NCBI GenBank assembly: GCA_009701945.1
Contig: WLJF01000004.1
Coordinates: 1 to 16,983 of the forward strand
Direction: 5' to 3'
Source: Actinomycetota bacterium
GTDB lineage: Bacteria > Actinomycetota > Actinomycetes > Nanopelagicales > Nanopelagicaceae
Length of the DNA stretch: 16,983 nucleotides
A model generated the notes under the pieces. The model did no database searches and was not told where the DNA came from. It was given only the letters and a program-made list of their open reading frames with translations. Position 1 is the first letter of the stretch; each line of letters begins with the position of its first letter. Made by a program: the position numbers and the translations under genes. Below are positions 1 through 7,393 of the stretch, in pieces.

Positions 1-127
1 GCAAATGAGTTCGTTGAATACTTGTGTGTAAGAGATTCAGGACTGAGAAAACGTTAAACGCACTACGCCCGTAGAAGCCCTGTTTTAATTCTGAAGGACC
101 CGGGTTCGATTCCCGGCACCTCCACCA
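1..127 (+). ncRNA. ssrA: tmRNA (transfer-messenger RNA), 3' part only
   Basis: This is the 3' end of tmRNA, which rescues stalled ribosomes together with SmpB. The last bases form a T-arm (stem CCGGG/CCCGG around loop TTCGATT, 102-116), then the acceptor strand CACCTCC, discriminator A and an encoded CCA (125-127). The GGAC just before the T-stem and the upstream stretch around 54-80 (GTTAAACGCACTACGCCCGT, then AGAAGCCCTG) are typical of actinobacterial tmRNA. There is no D-arm or anticodon arm in the expected place, so this is not a tRNA. The 5' end and the tag-peptide frame lie before the window. Identification is from recalled family consensus. Confidence 0.88.
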
Positions 128-132
128 ATATC

Positions 133-158
133 AATGAGGAATTGTTATTCCTTGTTTT
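133..158 (+). terminator. probable rho-independent terminator of ssrA
   Basis: A 10-bp stem (AATGAGGAAT at 133-142 with ATTCCTTGTT at 147-156, two G-T pairs) closes a 4-nt loop and runs into a short T stretch ending at 158. It starts six bases after the tmRNA CCA end. The loop and right arm overlap the stop codon of the convergent DUF3039 gene (145-147). The T tract is short and interrupted, so the call is moderate. Confidence 0.5.
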
Positions 159-426
159 CACCATCGTTTGAACCTGGCTTTAACCCCTCAAAAATTTCTT
201 TACAGATGGGGCAGACAGGATACTTCTGAGGATCGCGAGAAGGTACCCATTTCTTTCCGCAGAGTGCGCGGACAGATTTTCCAGTTACTGCGGATTCAAC
301 AATCTTTTCTTTCTTAATGTAATGAGCGAATCGATCATGTCCGCCATCATCTTCTTGCTCAACAGGGCGCGTGAGTGTGTCTGTATCGGAATCCAGAGCC
401 GGAGTACCGCGTCCAAAGAGAGGCAT
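145..426 (-). CDS. DUF3039 family protein (putative small zinc-binding protein)
   Basis: This 93-residue protein matches the actinobacterial DUF3039 pattern: an acidic, variable N-terminus (1-29), then HDRFAHYIKKEKIVESAVTG, then ALCGKKWVP and YPVCPICKEIFEGL. Cys56, Cys72 and Cys75, with a His from the 30-35 region, could bind one zinc ion; that is inference from spacing. No enzymatic motif is visible and the function of the family is not known to me. The ATG start lies six bases after a GATAAT box on the minus strand (438-433), with no Shine-Dalgarno, which suggests a leaderless transcript. It is divergent from argF and convergent with ssrA, ending 18 bases from the tmRNA CCA. Confidence 0.85.
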   Translation of the reverse strand: MPLFGRGTPALDSDTDTLTRPVEQEDDGGHDRFAHYIKKEKIVESAVTGKSVRALCGKKWVPSRDPQKYPVCPICKEIFEGLKPGSNDGENKE

Positions 427-432
427 GCGCTT

Positions 433-461
433 ATTATCTATGGAAAACCTGTCGACTTGAA
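433..461 (-). promoter_or_regulatory. putative leaderless promoter of the DUF3039 gene
   Basis: Reading the minus strand, TTCAAG is followed after 17 bases by GATAAT (438-433), then six bases, then ATG. The spacing fits a transcript starting at or next to the start codon. The boxes are imperfect. Confidence 0.4.
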
Positions 462-482
462 CAATCTAAACCACTGTAGAAT
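457..482 (+). promoter_or_regulatory. putative leaderless promoter of argF
   Basis: TAGAAT (477-482) stands six bases before the argF ATG and there is no Shine-Dalgarno, so transcription probably starts at the ATG. A TTGAAC (457-462) lies upstream at a short 14-base spacing, so the -35 assignment is weak. No ARG-box-like palindrome is obvious in this 62-base gap. Confidence 0.45.
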
Positions 483-488
483 CTCCCA

Positions 489-1427
489 ATGAAAGACTTA
501 TTGCGCACGGAGCACCTTTCCCGTGCTGATGTCGACCTACTACTGGATACGGCTGCTGACTTCGCCAAGAATCCTCTCCGCTCCAACACAGCGTTAAGCA
601 ATAAGACTGTTGCGATTTATATGACTAAACCTTCAACACGTACTCGGTTAGCATCTGAAACAGCAGTAGCGCACTTGGGTGGAACACCCATTTTTATCCG
701 CGGCGATGACCTACAACTCGGTCGTGGAGAAACCATTGCCGATACAGCAAAGATCATCAGTGGTTTCTGTGATGCACTCATAATTCGTACATTCAAGCAA
801 TCTGATGTTGATGAACTTGGCGCAAATTCTTCAATTCCTGTAATTAATGGCCTCACCGATGATGACCATCCCACACAACTTCTTGCAGATTGGGTCACGA
901 TCCGCGAGAACTTTGGAAATGACATCAAGGGTCGCAAATTTGTCTATCTTGGCGATGGAAACAATATGACCCATGCGTGGTTAATCATGGGAGCAATCAT
1001 GGGCGCACATGTTGTTGCTGCAACGCCTTCTGGTAAATGGTCCCCTGATGCAGCCATCGTTGCAAAAGCAAAAGATATTGCAGTAAAAAGTGGTGCAACA
1101 ATTGAAGTAACCACGGATGCAGAAGCTGCAGCAAAAGGTGCATCAGTTCTCTATACCGATGTTTGGATGTCGATGGGAGATCCTGAAGTAGAGCGTTCTG
1201 AAAAGATGAAGGCGCTTGCACCATATGCGGTAACTGAAAATCTCATGGGACTTACTGAGAAAGATTCAATCTTTATGCATTGTCTACCTGCGCATCGCGG
1301 TGAAGAAGTTGAAGCATCAGTCATCGATGGTCCGAAGTCGGTCATCTGGCGTGAGGCCTATCACCGCCGCACAACCATTCAAGCTCTGCTCTATCACTTA
1401 ACTCGCGGTGAACTTAAGGGAAATTAA
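489..1427 (+). CDS. argF: ornithine carbamoyltransferase
   Basis: OTCase transfers the carbamoyl group of carbamoyl phosphate to ornithine to give citrulline in arginine synthesis; it is a cytoplasmic trimer in most bacteria. The 312 residues fit the family length. The carbamoyl-phosphate motif STRTR is at 49-53, HPTQ at 127-130, GDGNNMTHAW at 155-164, the ornithine loop DVWMSMG at 224-230 and the catalytic HCLP at 264-267. SMG and HCLP separate it from aspartate carbamoyltransferase. The gene stands alone here rather than inside an arg cluster: neighbours are DUF3039 and the pnt operon. The start is supported by a -10 box six bases upstream. Confidence 0.95.
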   Translation: MKDLLRTEHLSRADVDLLLDTAADFAKNPLRSNTALSNKTVAIYMTKPSTRTRLASETAVAHLGGTPIFIRGDDLQLGRGETIADTAKIISGFCDALIIRTFKQSDVDELGANSSIPVINGLTDDDHPTQLLADWVTIRENFGNDIKGRKFVYLGDGNNMTHAWLIMGAIMGAHVVAATPSGKWSPDAAIVAKAKDIAVKSGATIEVTTDAEAAAKGASVLYTDVWMSMGDPEVERSEKMKALAPYAVTENLMGLTEKDSIFMHCLPAHRGEEVEASVIDGPKSVIWREAYHRRTTIQALLYHLTRGELKGN

Positions 1428-1517
1428 CTCGATATCAAGTAATTGAGTAGTACCCCTCAGAAGAAACAGACGTAATTCACATAGCCTTCAAGCCATTGAC
1501 CCACTACCTTTATCCGC

Positions 1518-2663
1518 ATGAGAGTTGCCGTTCCTAGAGAGATTAGAGATGGTGAGAAGCGCGTAGCGCTTGTGCCAGATGTCATCAATAAGTTGACCCG
1601 ACTTGGCTATGAAGTTGTCATCGAATCTGGGGCGGGCAATCACGCGCAAGCAACCGATGATCTCTATATCGCAGCAGGTGCCACAGTAAAGAATGGCAAT
1701 GTCATCAGCGATGCTGATGTAGTCCTCTCTGTTACTTCACTGACTCCAACACAGATAGGCAGCCTCAAGAAAGGCGCAGTCACAATCTCTTTCCTTTCAC
1801 CAGTTACTGCAACTGATTCAATCGATGCTGCAGCAAGTGCTGGCGTAACTGCATTTTCACTCGAATTAGTCCCACGTATTTCTCGTGCACAGTCAATGGA
1901 TGCGCTTACTTCACAAGCCCTGTGTGCTGGATATCGCGCAGCTCTTGTTGGAGCTGAACTTTCCCCACGCTTCTTCCCAATGTTGATGACTGCAGCTGGC
2001 ACTGTAACTCCAGCACAGGTCTTAGTACTTGGTGCAGGCGTTGCTGGTCTGCAAGCCATTGCAACAGCTCGCAGACTTGGTGGAGTTGTCAGTGCATATG
2101 ACGTTCGTCCCTCATCTGCTGATGAAGTTAAATCAATGGGTGCAACATTTATTAACCTTGAACTTGAAGCACTTGAAGGTGCTGGCGGTTACGCACGTGA
2201 GATGACTGAAGAACGCGCTGCAAAGCAACGCGAACTTTTGACTCCATACATTGCAAAGTCACATGTTGTGATTACAACTGCAGCAGTTCCTGGTCGTACT
2301 GCGCCACGGTTAATGACAGCTCAGATGGTTGATGCGATGGAGGCAGGAACAATCATTGTTGACCTCGCTGCAGAAACTGGTGGAAACGTTGAGGGATCTA
2401 AACCTGGCGAGATTGTTGTTACCGCAAAGGGAGTACAGATCTGGGGCGGTAAAGATGTCCCTAGCCAACTTCCATTCCATGCTTCAAGCTTGTATTCACG
2501 TAACGTCGTCAATCTTCTTACGTTGATGACTACGCCAAGTAAAGATGGAGCGCCGGTGTCCCTCAATATTGATTTCTCGGATGAAATCATCGACAAATCA
2601 GCTACTACTCATGGCGGTGCAAAGCACACACCAGGTGCGAGCGAGAAAGGCGGTAGTAAGTAA
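1518..2663 (+). CDS. pntAA: NAD(P) transhydrogenase alpha subunit, part 1 (NAD-binding domain I)
   Basis: This is the soluble NAD(H)-binding component of the proton-translocating transhydrogenase, which uses proton motive force to pass hydride from NADH to NADP+. The 381 residues equal domain I alone. The N-terminus MRVAVPREIRDGEKRVALVP, the RAQSMD motif (123-128), the Rossmann glycine motif GAGVAGLQA (172-180) and the following YDVRPS are typical and also recall alanine dehydrogenase, a relative. Two linked membrane-subunit genes settle the assignment. The last ~25 residues are a Gly/Lys-rich tail. The stop overlaps the next start by one base. There is no clear Shine-Dalgarno; a TACCTT (1505-1510) seven bases before the ATG may be a leaderless -10 box. 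Confidence 0.93.
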   Translation: MRVAVPREIRDGEKRVALVPDVINKLTRLGYEVVIESGAGNHAQATDDLYIAAGATVKNGNVISDADVVLSVTSLTPTQIGSLKKGAVTISFLSPVTATDSIDAAASAGVTAFSLELVPRISRAQSMDALTSQALCAGYRAALVGAELSPRFFPMLMTAAGTVTPAQVLVLGAGVAGLQAIATARRLGGVVSAYDVRPSSADEVKSMGATFINLELEALEGAGGYAREMTEERAAKQRELLTPYIAKSHVVITTAAVPGRTAPRLMTAQMVDAMEAGTIIVDLAAETGGNVEGSKPGEIVVTAKGVQIWGGKDVPSQLPFHASSLYSRNVVNLLTLMTTPSKDGAPVSLNIDFSDEIIDKSATTHGGAKHTPGASEKGGSK

Positions 2664-2962
2664 TGGATGCAATCGCAATCATTTCAATCTTCGTTCTCGC
2701 AGTATTTGTGGGATTTGAAGTTGTTTCAAAAGTCTCCTCAACACTTCACACACCGTTAATGTCAGGTGCCAATGCAATTCACGGCGTCATCCTTGTTGGT
2801 GCCATCATCGTCGCTGATCACAGTGAGACCAACCTGGAATTGGGCCTCTCGCTTGCAGCAATAATCCTTGCCACCATCAATATGGTCGGTGGCTTTGTAG
2901 TAACGGATCGCATGCTTGAAATGTTTAAGCCGAAGAAGTCTGTAGACAAGGCAGGCGAATAA
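2663..2962 (+). CDS. pntAB: NAD(P) transhydrogenase alpha subunit, part 2 (membrane domain)
   Basis: This 99-residue hydrophobic protein supplies the alpha part of membrane domain II. Three hydrophobic segments are visible (about 3-22, 36-54 and 60-82), followed by a charged C-terminus. The segment around 29-43 (HTPLMSGANAIHGVILVG) is a family hallmark. Its ATG overlaps the pntAA stop by one base and its own stop overlaps the pntB start in the same TAATG arrangement, so the three subunits are translationally coupled. Splitting alpha into two genes is common in actinobacteria and alphaproteobacteria. Confidence 0.93.
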   Translation: MDAIAIISIFVLAVFVGFEVVSKVSSTLHTPLMSGANAIHGVILVGAIIVADHSETNLELGLSLAAIILATINMVGGFVVTDRMLEMFKPKKSVDKAGE

Positions 2963-4371
2963 TGAATAGCACTCTCTATAGCTTGATCGGCCTTGGAGCT
3001 GGTGTTGCCTTTATCTTGGCTCTCAAAGGACTTTCACATCCAAAGACTGCTCGCCGCGGAAATCTCATTGGTGCATTTGGCGCAACCGTGGCAACTCTTT
3101 CGGTATTTCTCTATGTAACACCTTCACACGGTGAAGAAGTCGGACATTCACTTCCGCTTCATAACTTCTGGTGGATTATTGGTGCAATTCTTGTCGGACT
3201 TGTAATCGGCGTTCCTGCTGCACGCAAGGTCGAAATGACACAGATGCCACAACTAGTTGCTCTCTTTAACGGTGTCGGCGGTGGCGCAGCTGCGCTCGTT
3301 GCAATCGTTGAATATCTTAATTTGGGTGCTGAAGCGACAACTGCAGAAGTTATCTTTACTGTTTTCACTGTTGTCGTTGGTTGCGTTTCATTCAGCGGTT
3401 CGATTATCACCTTTATGAAGCTTCAAGAATTAATGACAACTCGTCCTGTTGTATTCCCAGGTGGACGCTTTGTTATTGCAGGAACTCTGGTTGCAGTGCT
3501 CGGAGTATCAGTCTGGGTAGTCACAGCTCTTGGCACCACGCCACTTCTTGTACTTGCTGTGCTCTCACTTCTCTTCGGTGTTCTCTTCGTTCTCCCTGTT
3601 GGCGGCGCAGATGTGCCGATTGTTATCTCACTTCTTAACGCTTTTACAGGTCTGACTGTTGCGGCAAGTGGTTATGTACTCTCATCAACGCTTCTAATCA
3701 TCGCAGGAACTCTTGTTGGCGCATCAGGAACAATCCTCACTCGATTAATGGCAGAAGCGATGGGACGTTCTCTCTTCGGAACTCTCTTTGGTGCATTTAC
3801 TGCAAAGCCACAAGCTGTATCAGATTCAACGGAGGAACGACCAGTGCGTTCAGGTTCTGCCGATGACGTCGCAATTCTTCTTAACTATGCACGTCGCGTA
3901 GTTATCGTTCCCGGCTTCGGTCTCGCCGTTGCACAAGCACAACACACAGTTCGTGAACTCGCTGATTTGATGATCTCTAAAGGCATCGATGTTGCATATG
4001 GAATTCACCCAGTCGCAGGTCGTATGCCAGGACATATGAACGTTCTTCTTGCTGAAGCAAATGTTCCTTATGACCAATTGGCTGAAATGGATGAAGTGAA
4101 CCCAACTTTCGGTCAGACCGATGTTGCAATCGTTATCGGTGCAAATGACGTTGTGAACCCTGCAGCGCAGACAACTCCAGGATGTCCAATCTATGGAATG
4201 CCAATTCTGGAAGTTAATAACGCAGCAAACATCATCTTCCTAAAGCGCTCAATGCGCCCGGGCTTTGCTGGCATCGAGAATGAACTTCTCTATGACCCTA
4301 AGACAATGTTGCTCTTCGGTGATGCAAAGGCATCACTAACAAAGGTTGTCTCTGCTCTTAAAGCTCTTTAA
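2962..4371 (+). CDS. pntB: NAD(P) transhydrogenase beta subunit
   Basis: This is the beta subunit (469 residues), with a multi-helix membrane domain II in roughly the first 270 residues and a cytosolic NADP(H)-binding domain III at the C-terminus. Domain III shows VPGFGLAVAQAQ (316-327), GIHPVAGRMPGHMNVLLAE and GANDVVNPAA, all standard for PntB. FNGVGGGAAALVA in the membrane part is also conserved. It completes an enzyme that supplies NADPH for biosynthesis and redox balance. The stop codon (4369-4371) directly abuts the stop codon of the convergent pirin gene, and I see no terminator hairpin at the junction. Confidence 0.95.
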   Translation: MNSTLYSLIGLGAGVAFILALKGLSHPKTARRGNLIGAFGATVATLSVFLYVTPSHGEEVGHSLPLHNFWWIIGAILVGLVIGVPAARKVEMTQMPQLVALFNGVGGGAAALVAIVEYLNLGAEATTAEVIFTVFTVVVGCVSFSGSIITFMKLQELMTTRPVVFPGGRFVIAGTLVAVLGVSVWVVTALGTTPLLVLAVLSLLFGVLFVLPVGGADVPIVISLLNAFTGLTVAASGYVLSSTLLIIAGTLVGASGTILTRLMAEAMGRSLFGTLFGAFTAKPQAVSDSTEERPVRSGSADDVAILLNYARRVVIVPGFGLAVAQAQHTVRELADLMISKGIDVAYGIHPVAGRMPGHMNVLLAEANVPYDQLAEMDEVNPTFGQTDVAIVIGANDVVNPAAQTTPGCPIYGMPILEVNNAANIIFLKRSMRPGFAGIENELLYDPKTMLLFGDAKASLTKVVSALKAL

Positions 4372-5415
4372 CTATCCCTCTTGAAGGTCGGTTGGAGCGT
4401 TGTGCACATCAAGAATGTTGCCAGATAACTTATCTGTGCGATGTAATGGTTTCTTCGCATCTTCCTTGTAAATGGCAGGAATTGATCCGAGTAGACCTTT
4501 TTGGAAATCTTCAAATGCCTGCAGAACTTCACGCTTTGTATTCATGACGAATGGACCCATCCAAGCGACAGGTTCCTTGATGGGTTGACCACCAAGAATG
4601 AAAAGTTCGAGGTTAGGTGAACGTGACTCTTGCTGATTTGCAGCGCGCACAACGATTGTGTCGCCATCACCAAAGACGGTGAGCTGACCCATTGAAACAG
4701 GGCGCTGCTCATCTCCCATAAAGCCATGACCAGACATTGTGTAGACAAGTGCGTTGTAATCCTTGCGCCATGGAAGGCGTAGTTCAGCACCAGGTGCAAC
4801 TGTTGCGTGAATCAATGTGATTGGTGTCTGTGTTGTTCCAGGTCCGACATGTCCATCGAGTTCGCCAGCAATAATGCGAATGAGTGAACCACCATCAGTA
4901 GAGGAGAGAAGTGCAACATCATTTGCACGCACATCCTGATAGGCAGGAGGTGACCACTTCTTTGCAGCAGGAAGATTTACCCATAATTGGAAACCGTGGA
5001 ATAACCCGCCTGACATAACGAGATGTTCTGGGGGAGTTTCAATATGAAGAATTCCACCACCGGCTGTCATCCACTGAGTGTCACCATCGGTGATTGTTCC
5101 ACCGCCACCATTGGAATCTTTGTGATCGAAGATGCCATCAATAATGTATGTAACTGTTTCAAAACCGCGATGTGGGTGCCAAGGAGTTCCTTTTGGTTCA
5201 CCTGGTGCGTATTCGACTTCACCCATTTGATCCAAGTGAATAAATGGATCAAGCTCTGTTAAATCAACACCTGCAAATGCACGGCGAACTGGAAAGCCTT
5301 CACCTTCGAAACCTTGCGGAGCAGTCGTGATGCTCTTAACGCGTCGTGCACGCAGGGCTGTTGTATCGCTGATGCGCGGAAGTATGGTGATGTCGCTAAC
5401 TGTTACTGCTGGCAC
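4372..5415 (-). CDS. pirin family protein (cupin)
   Basis: A 347-residue two-cupin protein of the pirin/YhhW family. The N-terminal cupin holds the expected metal ligands: HPH (His80, His82) in TPWHPHRGFETVTY and His124/Glu126 in GGGILHIE. The family 'hDxhG' region appears as HLDQMG near 60. The C-terminal cupin domain (about 180-300) has no obvious ligands, as usual. Bacterial pirins bind iron; some act as quercetin dioxygenases and others as regulatory partners, so the substrate cannot be stated. The start is GTG with a good Shine-Dalgarno (AAGGAG, seven bases upstream). A perfect palindrome in the promoter suggests repressor control. Confidence 0.88.
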   Translation of the reverse strand: MPAVTVSDITILPRISDTTALRARRVKSITTAPQGFEGEGFPVRRAFAGVDLTELDPFIHLDQMGEVEYAPGEPKGTPWHPHRGFETVTYIIDGIFDHKDSNGGGGTITDGDTQWMTAGGGILHIETPPEHLVMSGGLFHGFQLWVNLPAAKKWSPPAYQDVRANDVALLSSTDGGSLIRIIAGELDGHVGPGTTQTPITLIHATVAPGAELRLPWRKDYNALVYTMSGHGFMGDEQRPVSMGQLTVFGDGDTIVVRAANQQESRSPNLELFILGGQPIKEPVAWMGPFVMNTKREVLQAFEDFQKGLLGSIPAIYKEDAKKPLHRTDKLSGNILDVHNAPTDLQEG

Positions 5416-5439
5416 GTTGGCTCCTTTGTACTGGGCGTA

Positions 5440-5468
5440 AATCTAGTTGAACTTTCAACTAGTCGCAA
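5440..5468 (-). promoter_or_regulatory. pirin gene promoter
   Basis: On the minus strand TTGCGA (5468-5463) and TAGATT (5445-5440) are separated by exactly 17 bases. Transcription would start near 5433, leaving a short leader that contains the AAGGAG ribosome site. The 17-base spacer lies almost wholly inside the palindrome at 5443-5462. Confidence 0.5.
5443..5462. promoter_or_regulatory. perfect 20-bp palindrome, likely repressor operator
   Basis: Half-sites CTAGTTGAA and TTCAACTAG are perfect inverted repeats with a 2-base centre. The site fills the -35/-10 spacer of the pirin promoter and overlaps its -10 box, so a bound protein would block polymerase. Length and AGTTGAA-type half-sites resemble operators of MarR-family dimers; that assignment is inference. 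No regulator gene lies in the window. Confidence 0.65.
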
Positions 5469-5535
5469 CTTATACGCCCTCGCGTACTCAGGAAGCTGGA
5501 TTACCTGACGAAATCTGCGAAGAGTAAAGGCTGAG

Positions 5536-5541
5536 TAGAAT
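5536..5541 (+). promoter_or_regulatory. putative -10 box for leaderless trhO
   Basis: TAGAAT is followed by six bases and then the GTG start, with no Shine-Dalgarno, as at argF. No convincing -35 box is seen. An alternative, longer transcript could start from TTGAAC (5447-5452) and TATACG (5471-5476), spaced 18, which overlaps the pirin operator. Confidence 0.45.
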
Positions 5542-5547
5542 GATGGC

Positions 5548-6471
5548 GTGAACAAGCACGCGCCCAAGTTAAATAAGGTGATTTTGTATTACATCTTCAC
5601 CCCAATCGCCGATCCTGACGCTGTGCTGCTCTGGCAACAAAATCTCTGCCAATCCCTGAATCTCAAAGGACGCATCCTGATTTCCAAGCATGGAATTAAT
5701 GGAACAGTCGGCGGAGAGATGGCCGATGTGAAGAAGTATGTGCGTGAAACTCGACGTTATGCAGGATTTAAGAAGATTACATTCAAATGGTCAGATGGAA
5801 CAGGTAATGAATTCCCCCGCCTTCGCGTAGTAGTTAAAGACGAACTTGTTGCCTTCGGTAGCCCTAATGAAATTGAAGTCGATGAAAATGGTGTTATTGG
5901 TGGGGGAGTACATCTGCGCCCAGAGCAAGTAGAAGAGCTCGTAAAAGAGCGTGGCGATGAAGTTGTTTTCTTCGATGGCCGTAATGCGTATGAAGCGAAA
6001 ATTGGGAAATTCAAGAATGCAATTGTTCCAGATGTGGATTCATCCCGTGATTTCATTCGCGAAATTGAAAGTGGCAAATACGACCATATTAAGGATAAGC
6101 CAGTCGTTACATATTGCACTGGTGGAATCCGTTGTGAAATTCTCTCTGCAGTCATGAAAAAGCGCGGCTTCAATGAGGTCTATCAAATTGATGGCGGCAT
6201 TGTGAAATATGGTGAACGCTTTGGCGATGAGGCAAATTGGGAAGGTTCGCTCTATATCTTTGATGACCGCATGGCAATGGATTTTAGCGATAAGGCAAAG
6301 GTCATTGGTGAGTGCGATAAGTGCAGTGCGCCAACAAAAGATTTCCGCAATTGCAACACAGCTTCATGCCACCAGTTAATACTTCTTTGTGATTCATGTG
6401 CATCTCTGCCCTCAAATCTGAGCTGTACCCATGATCAATCTCGTACACATGATTCCGAACTCGTTGGCTAA
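5548..6471 (+). CDS. trhO: tRNA uridine(34) hydroxylase, rhodanese-like
   Basis: TrhO (YceA family) hydroxylates U34 of certain tRNAs to 5-hydroxyuridine, the first step to wobble-base mo5U/cmo5U. The 307 residues have the family order: an N-terminal acylphosphatase-like domain (about 8-105, with GRILISKHGINGTVGG), a rhodanese domain (about 120-235) with active-site loop CTGGIRCE at 190-197 (catalytic Cys190), and a Cys-rich C-terminal part (Cys256, 259, 269, 274, 281, 284) that likely binds zinc. The start is GTG, preceded six bases upstream by TAGAAT. The GNAT gene begins six bases after its stop. Confidence 0.9.
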   Translation: MNKHAPKLNKVILYYIFTPIADPDAVLLWQQNLCQSLNLKGRILISKHGINGTVGGEMADVKKYVRETRRYAGFKKITFKWSDGTGNEFPRLRVVVKDELVAFGSPNEIEVDENGVIGGGVHLRPEQVEELVKERGDEVVFFDGRNAYEAKIGKFKNAIVPDVDSSRDFIREIESGKYDHIKDKPVVTYCTGGIRCEILSAVMKKRGFNEVYQIDGGIVKYGERFGDEANWEGSLYIFDDRMAMDFSDKAKVIGECDKCSAPTKDFRNCNTASCHQLILLCDSCASLPSNLSCTHDQSRTHDSELVG

Positions 6472-6477
6472 CCACTC

Positions 6478-7053
6478 ATGATTTGGTGGCCGGCTGAGAT
6501 TCCTACTCTGCATTATGGACTCATCACTCTTCGCCCAAGTGAAGAAAAAGACATCGACTCAATATTTAACGCCTGCCAGGACCCACTCATTCCTGCTTTT
6601 ACAACTGTTCCCGCGACATACACGCTCGATCACGCTATTGATTTTGTGAGATCTGATCCATTCAGTTTTGCTGAACGTCGAGAATTTCGCTTTGTGATTG
6701 ATTACGGCAATGGTGATGACATGAAATTTGCCGGAGTCATCTCTCTACACACAATAAATATTAAGAATCACACTGCCGAAATTGGTTACTGGTTGGAGAA
6801 ATCTATGCGTGGCAAAGGGATAGGAACCATCGCAGCAAAGATGATCACCGATTATGGTTTTAGAACTCTTGGATTCCGCCGTATAGATGGCCTAGCAGAT
6901 GTCGATAACACGGCTTCACAGAAACTTCTCATAAGTGCGGGCTACCAAAAGGAAGGAATATTGCGCAACAAGGTCACACGTGATGATGGTCGGCAGATTG
7001 ATATGGCACTCTTTGCAACGACCGATATCACCTGGAAACCGCTAGATAACTAG
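6478..7053 (+). CDS. GNAT family N-acetyltransferase (RimJ/RimL-like)
   Basis: A 191-residue acetyltransferase that would move the acetyl group of acetyl-CoA to an amine, possibly a protein N-terminus. The acetyl-CoA loop is RGKGIG (111-116) after EIGYWLEKSM, and the C-terminal core DVDNTASQKLLISAGY (141-156) is typical of RimJ/RimL-type members. The N-terminal pattern W-P-x4-P-T-L-x6-LRP recurs in actinobacterial relatives and supports this ATG. No Shine-Dalgarno is seen, but the six-base gap to trhO suggests translational coupling. Its substrate cannot be inferred; the pairing with trhO need not mean a shared pathway. Confidence 0.85.
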   Translation: MIWWPAEIPTLHYGLITLRPSEEKDIDSIFNACQDPLIPAFTTVPATYTLDHAIDFVRSDPFSFAERREFRFVIDYGNGDDMKFAGVISLHTINIKNHTAEIGYWLEKSMRGKGIGTIAAKMITDYGFRTLGFRRIDGLADVDNTASQKLLISAGYQKEGILRNKVTRDDGRQIDMALFATTDITWKPLDN

Positions 7054-7087
7054 TGGTGGCCATCTAGCAATATTTGAGAGGAGCGCG

Positions 7088-7393
7088 ATGGAGTCTCTTG
7101 CCTTCGTTGTCTCTCTCATGATTGGCAACATTCTCTTCTCAGGTCCATTTGCTCTATTATTAACTCTTCCAAGAATCCGTGCCATTAGCCACAGTCTTCT
7201 ATTTCTCATTTTCCGACGCTTGGCAATGGGAACGGCAGCCTTTACCGGAATCTTCTTAAGTGTCATCTTTGTATTTAACGATCTTCCACTAACCATTAAG
7301 GCCTTATCACTGCTCTGTATCGCGACACATTTATGGGCTGCAGATCGCGAATATGGGAAGTTCATTTCATCAAGGCTTCGTCGCAATGGTTAA
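7088..7393 (+). CDS. small hypothetical membrane protein
   Basis: A 101-residue protein I do not recognise. It has about three hydrophobic segments (roughly 3-26, 44-63 and 68-83) and a basic C-terminus (SSRLRRNG), suggesting an inner-membrane protein. It has a good ribosome site (GAGAGGAG, 7-8 bases before ATG), which argues that it is real although short. Its 3' end overlaps the start of the GH18-like gene by eight bases, so the two are probably co-translated. No catalytic motif is visible. Confidence 0.72.
   Translation: MESLAFVVSLMIGNILFSGPFALLLTLPRIRAISHSLLFLIFRRLAMGTAAFTGIFLSVIFVFNDLPLTIKALSLLCIATHLWAADREYGKFISSRLRRNG

Noticed and set aside
1..127. A canonical tRNA ending in an encoded CCA
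   Set aside because: Only the T-arm and acceptor strand fit; there is no anticodon arm, and the upstream bases match the 3' part of tmRNA.
617..937. Antisense frame within argF
   Set aside because: It is a shadow of argF, whose motifs and start are clear; no family pattern is seen in it.
1496..1501. TTGACC as a -35 box for pntAA
   Set aside because: It is only about three bases from the TACCTT box and 16 bases from the ATG, so the spacing does not suit a promoter.
7353..7385. An 11-residue longer start for the GH18-like gene
   Set aside because: It would place a non-basic segment before the signal peptide and has no ribosome site; the ATG at 7386 gives a normal signal peptide.
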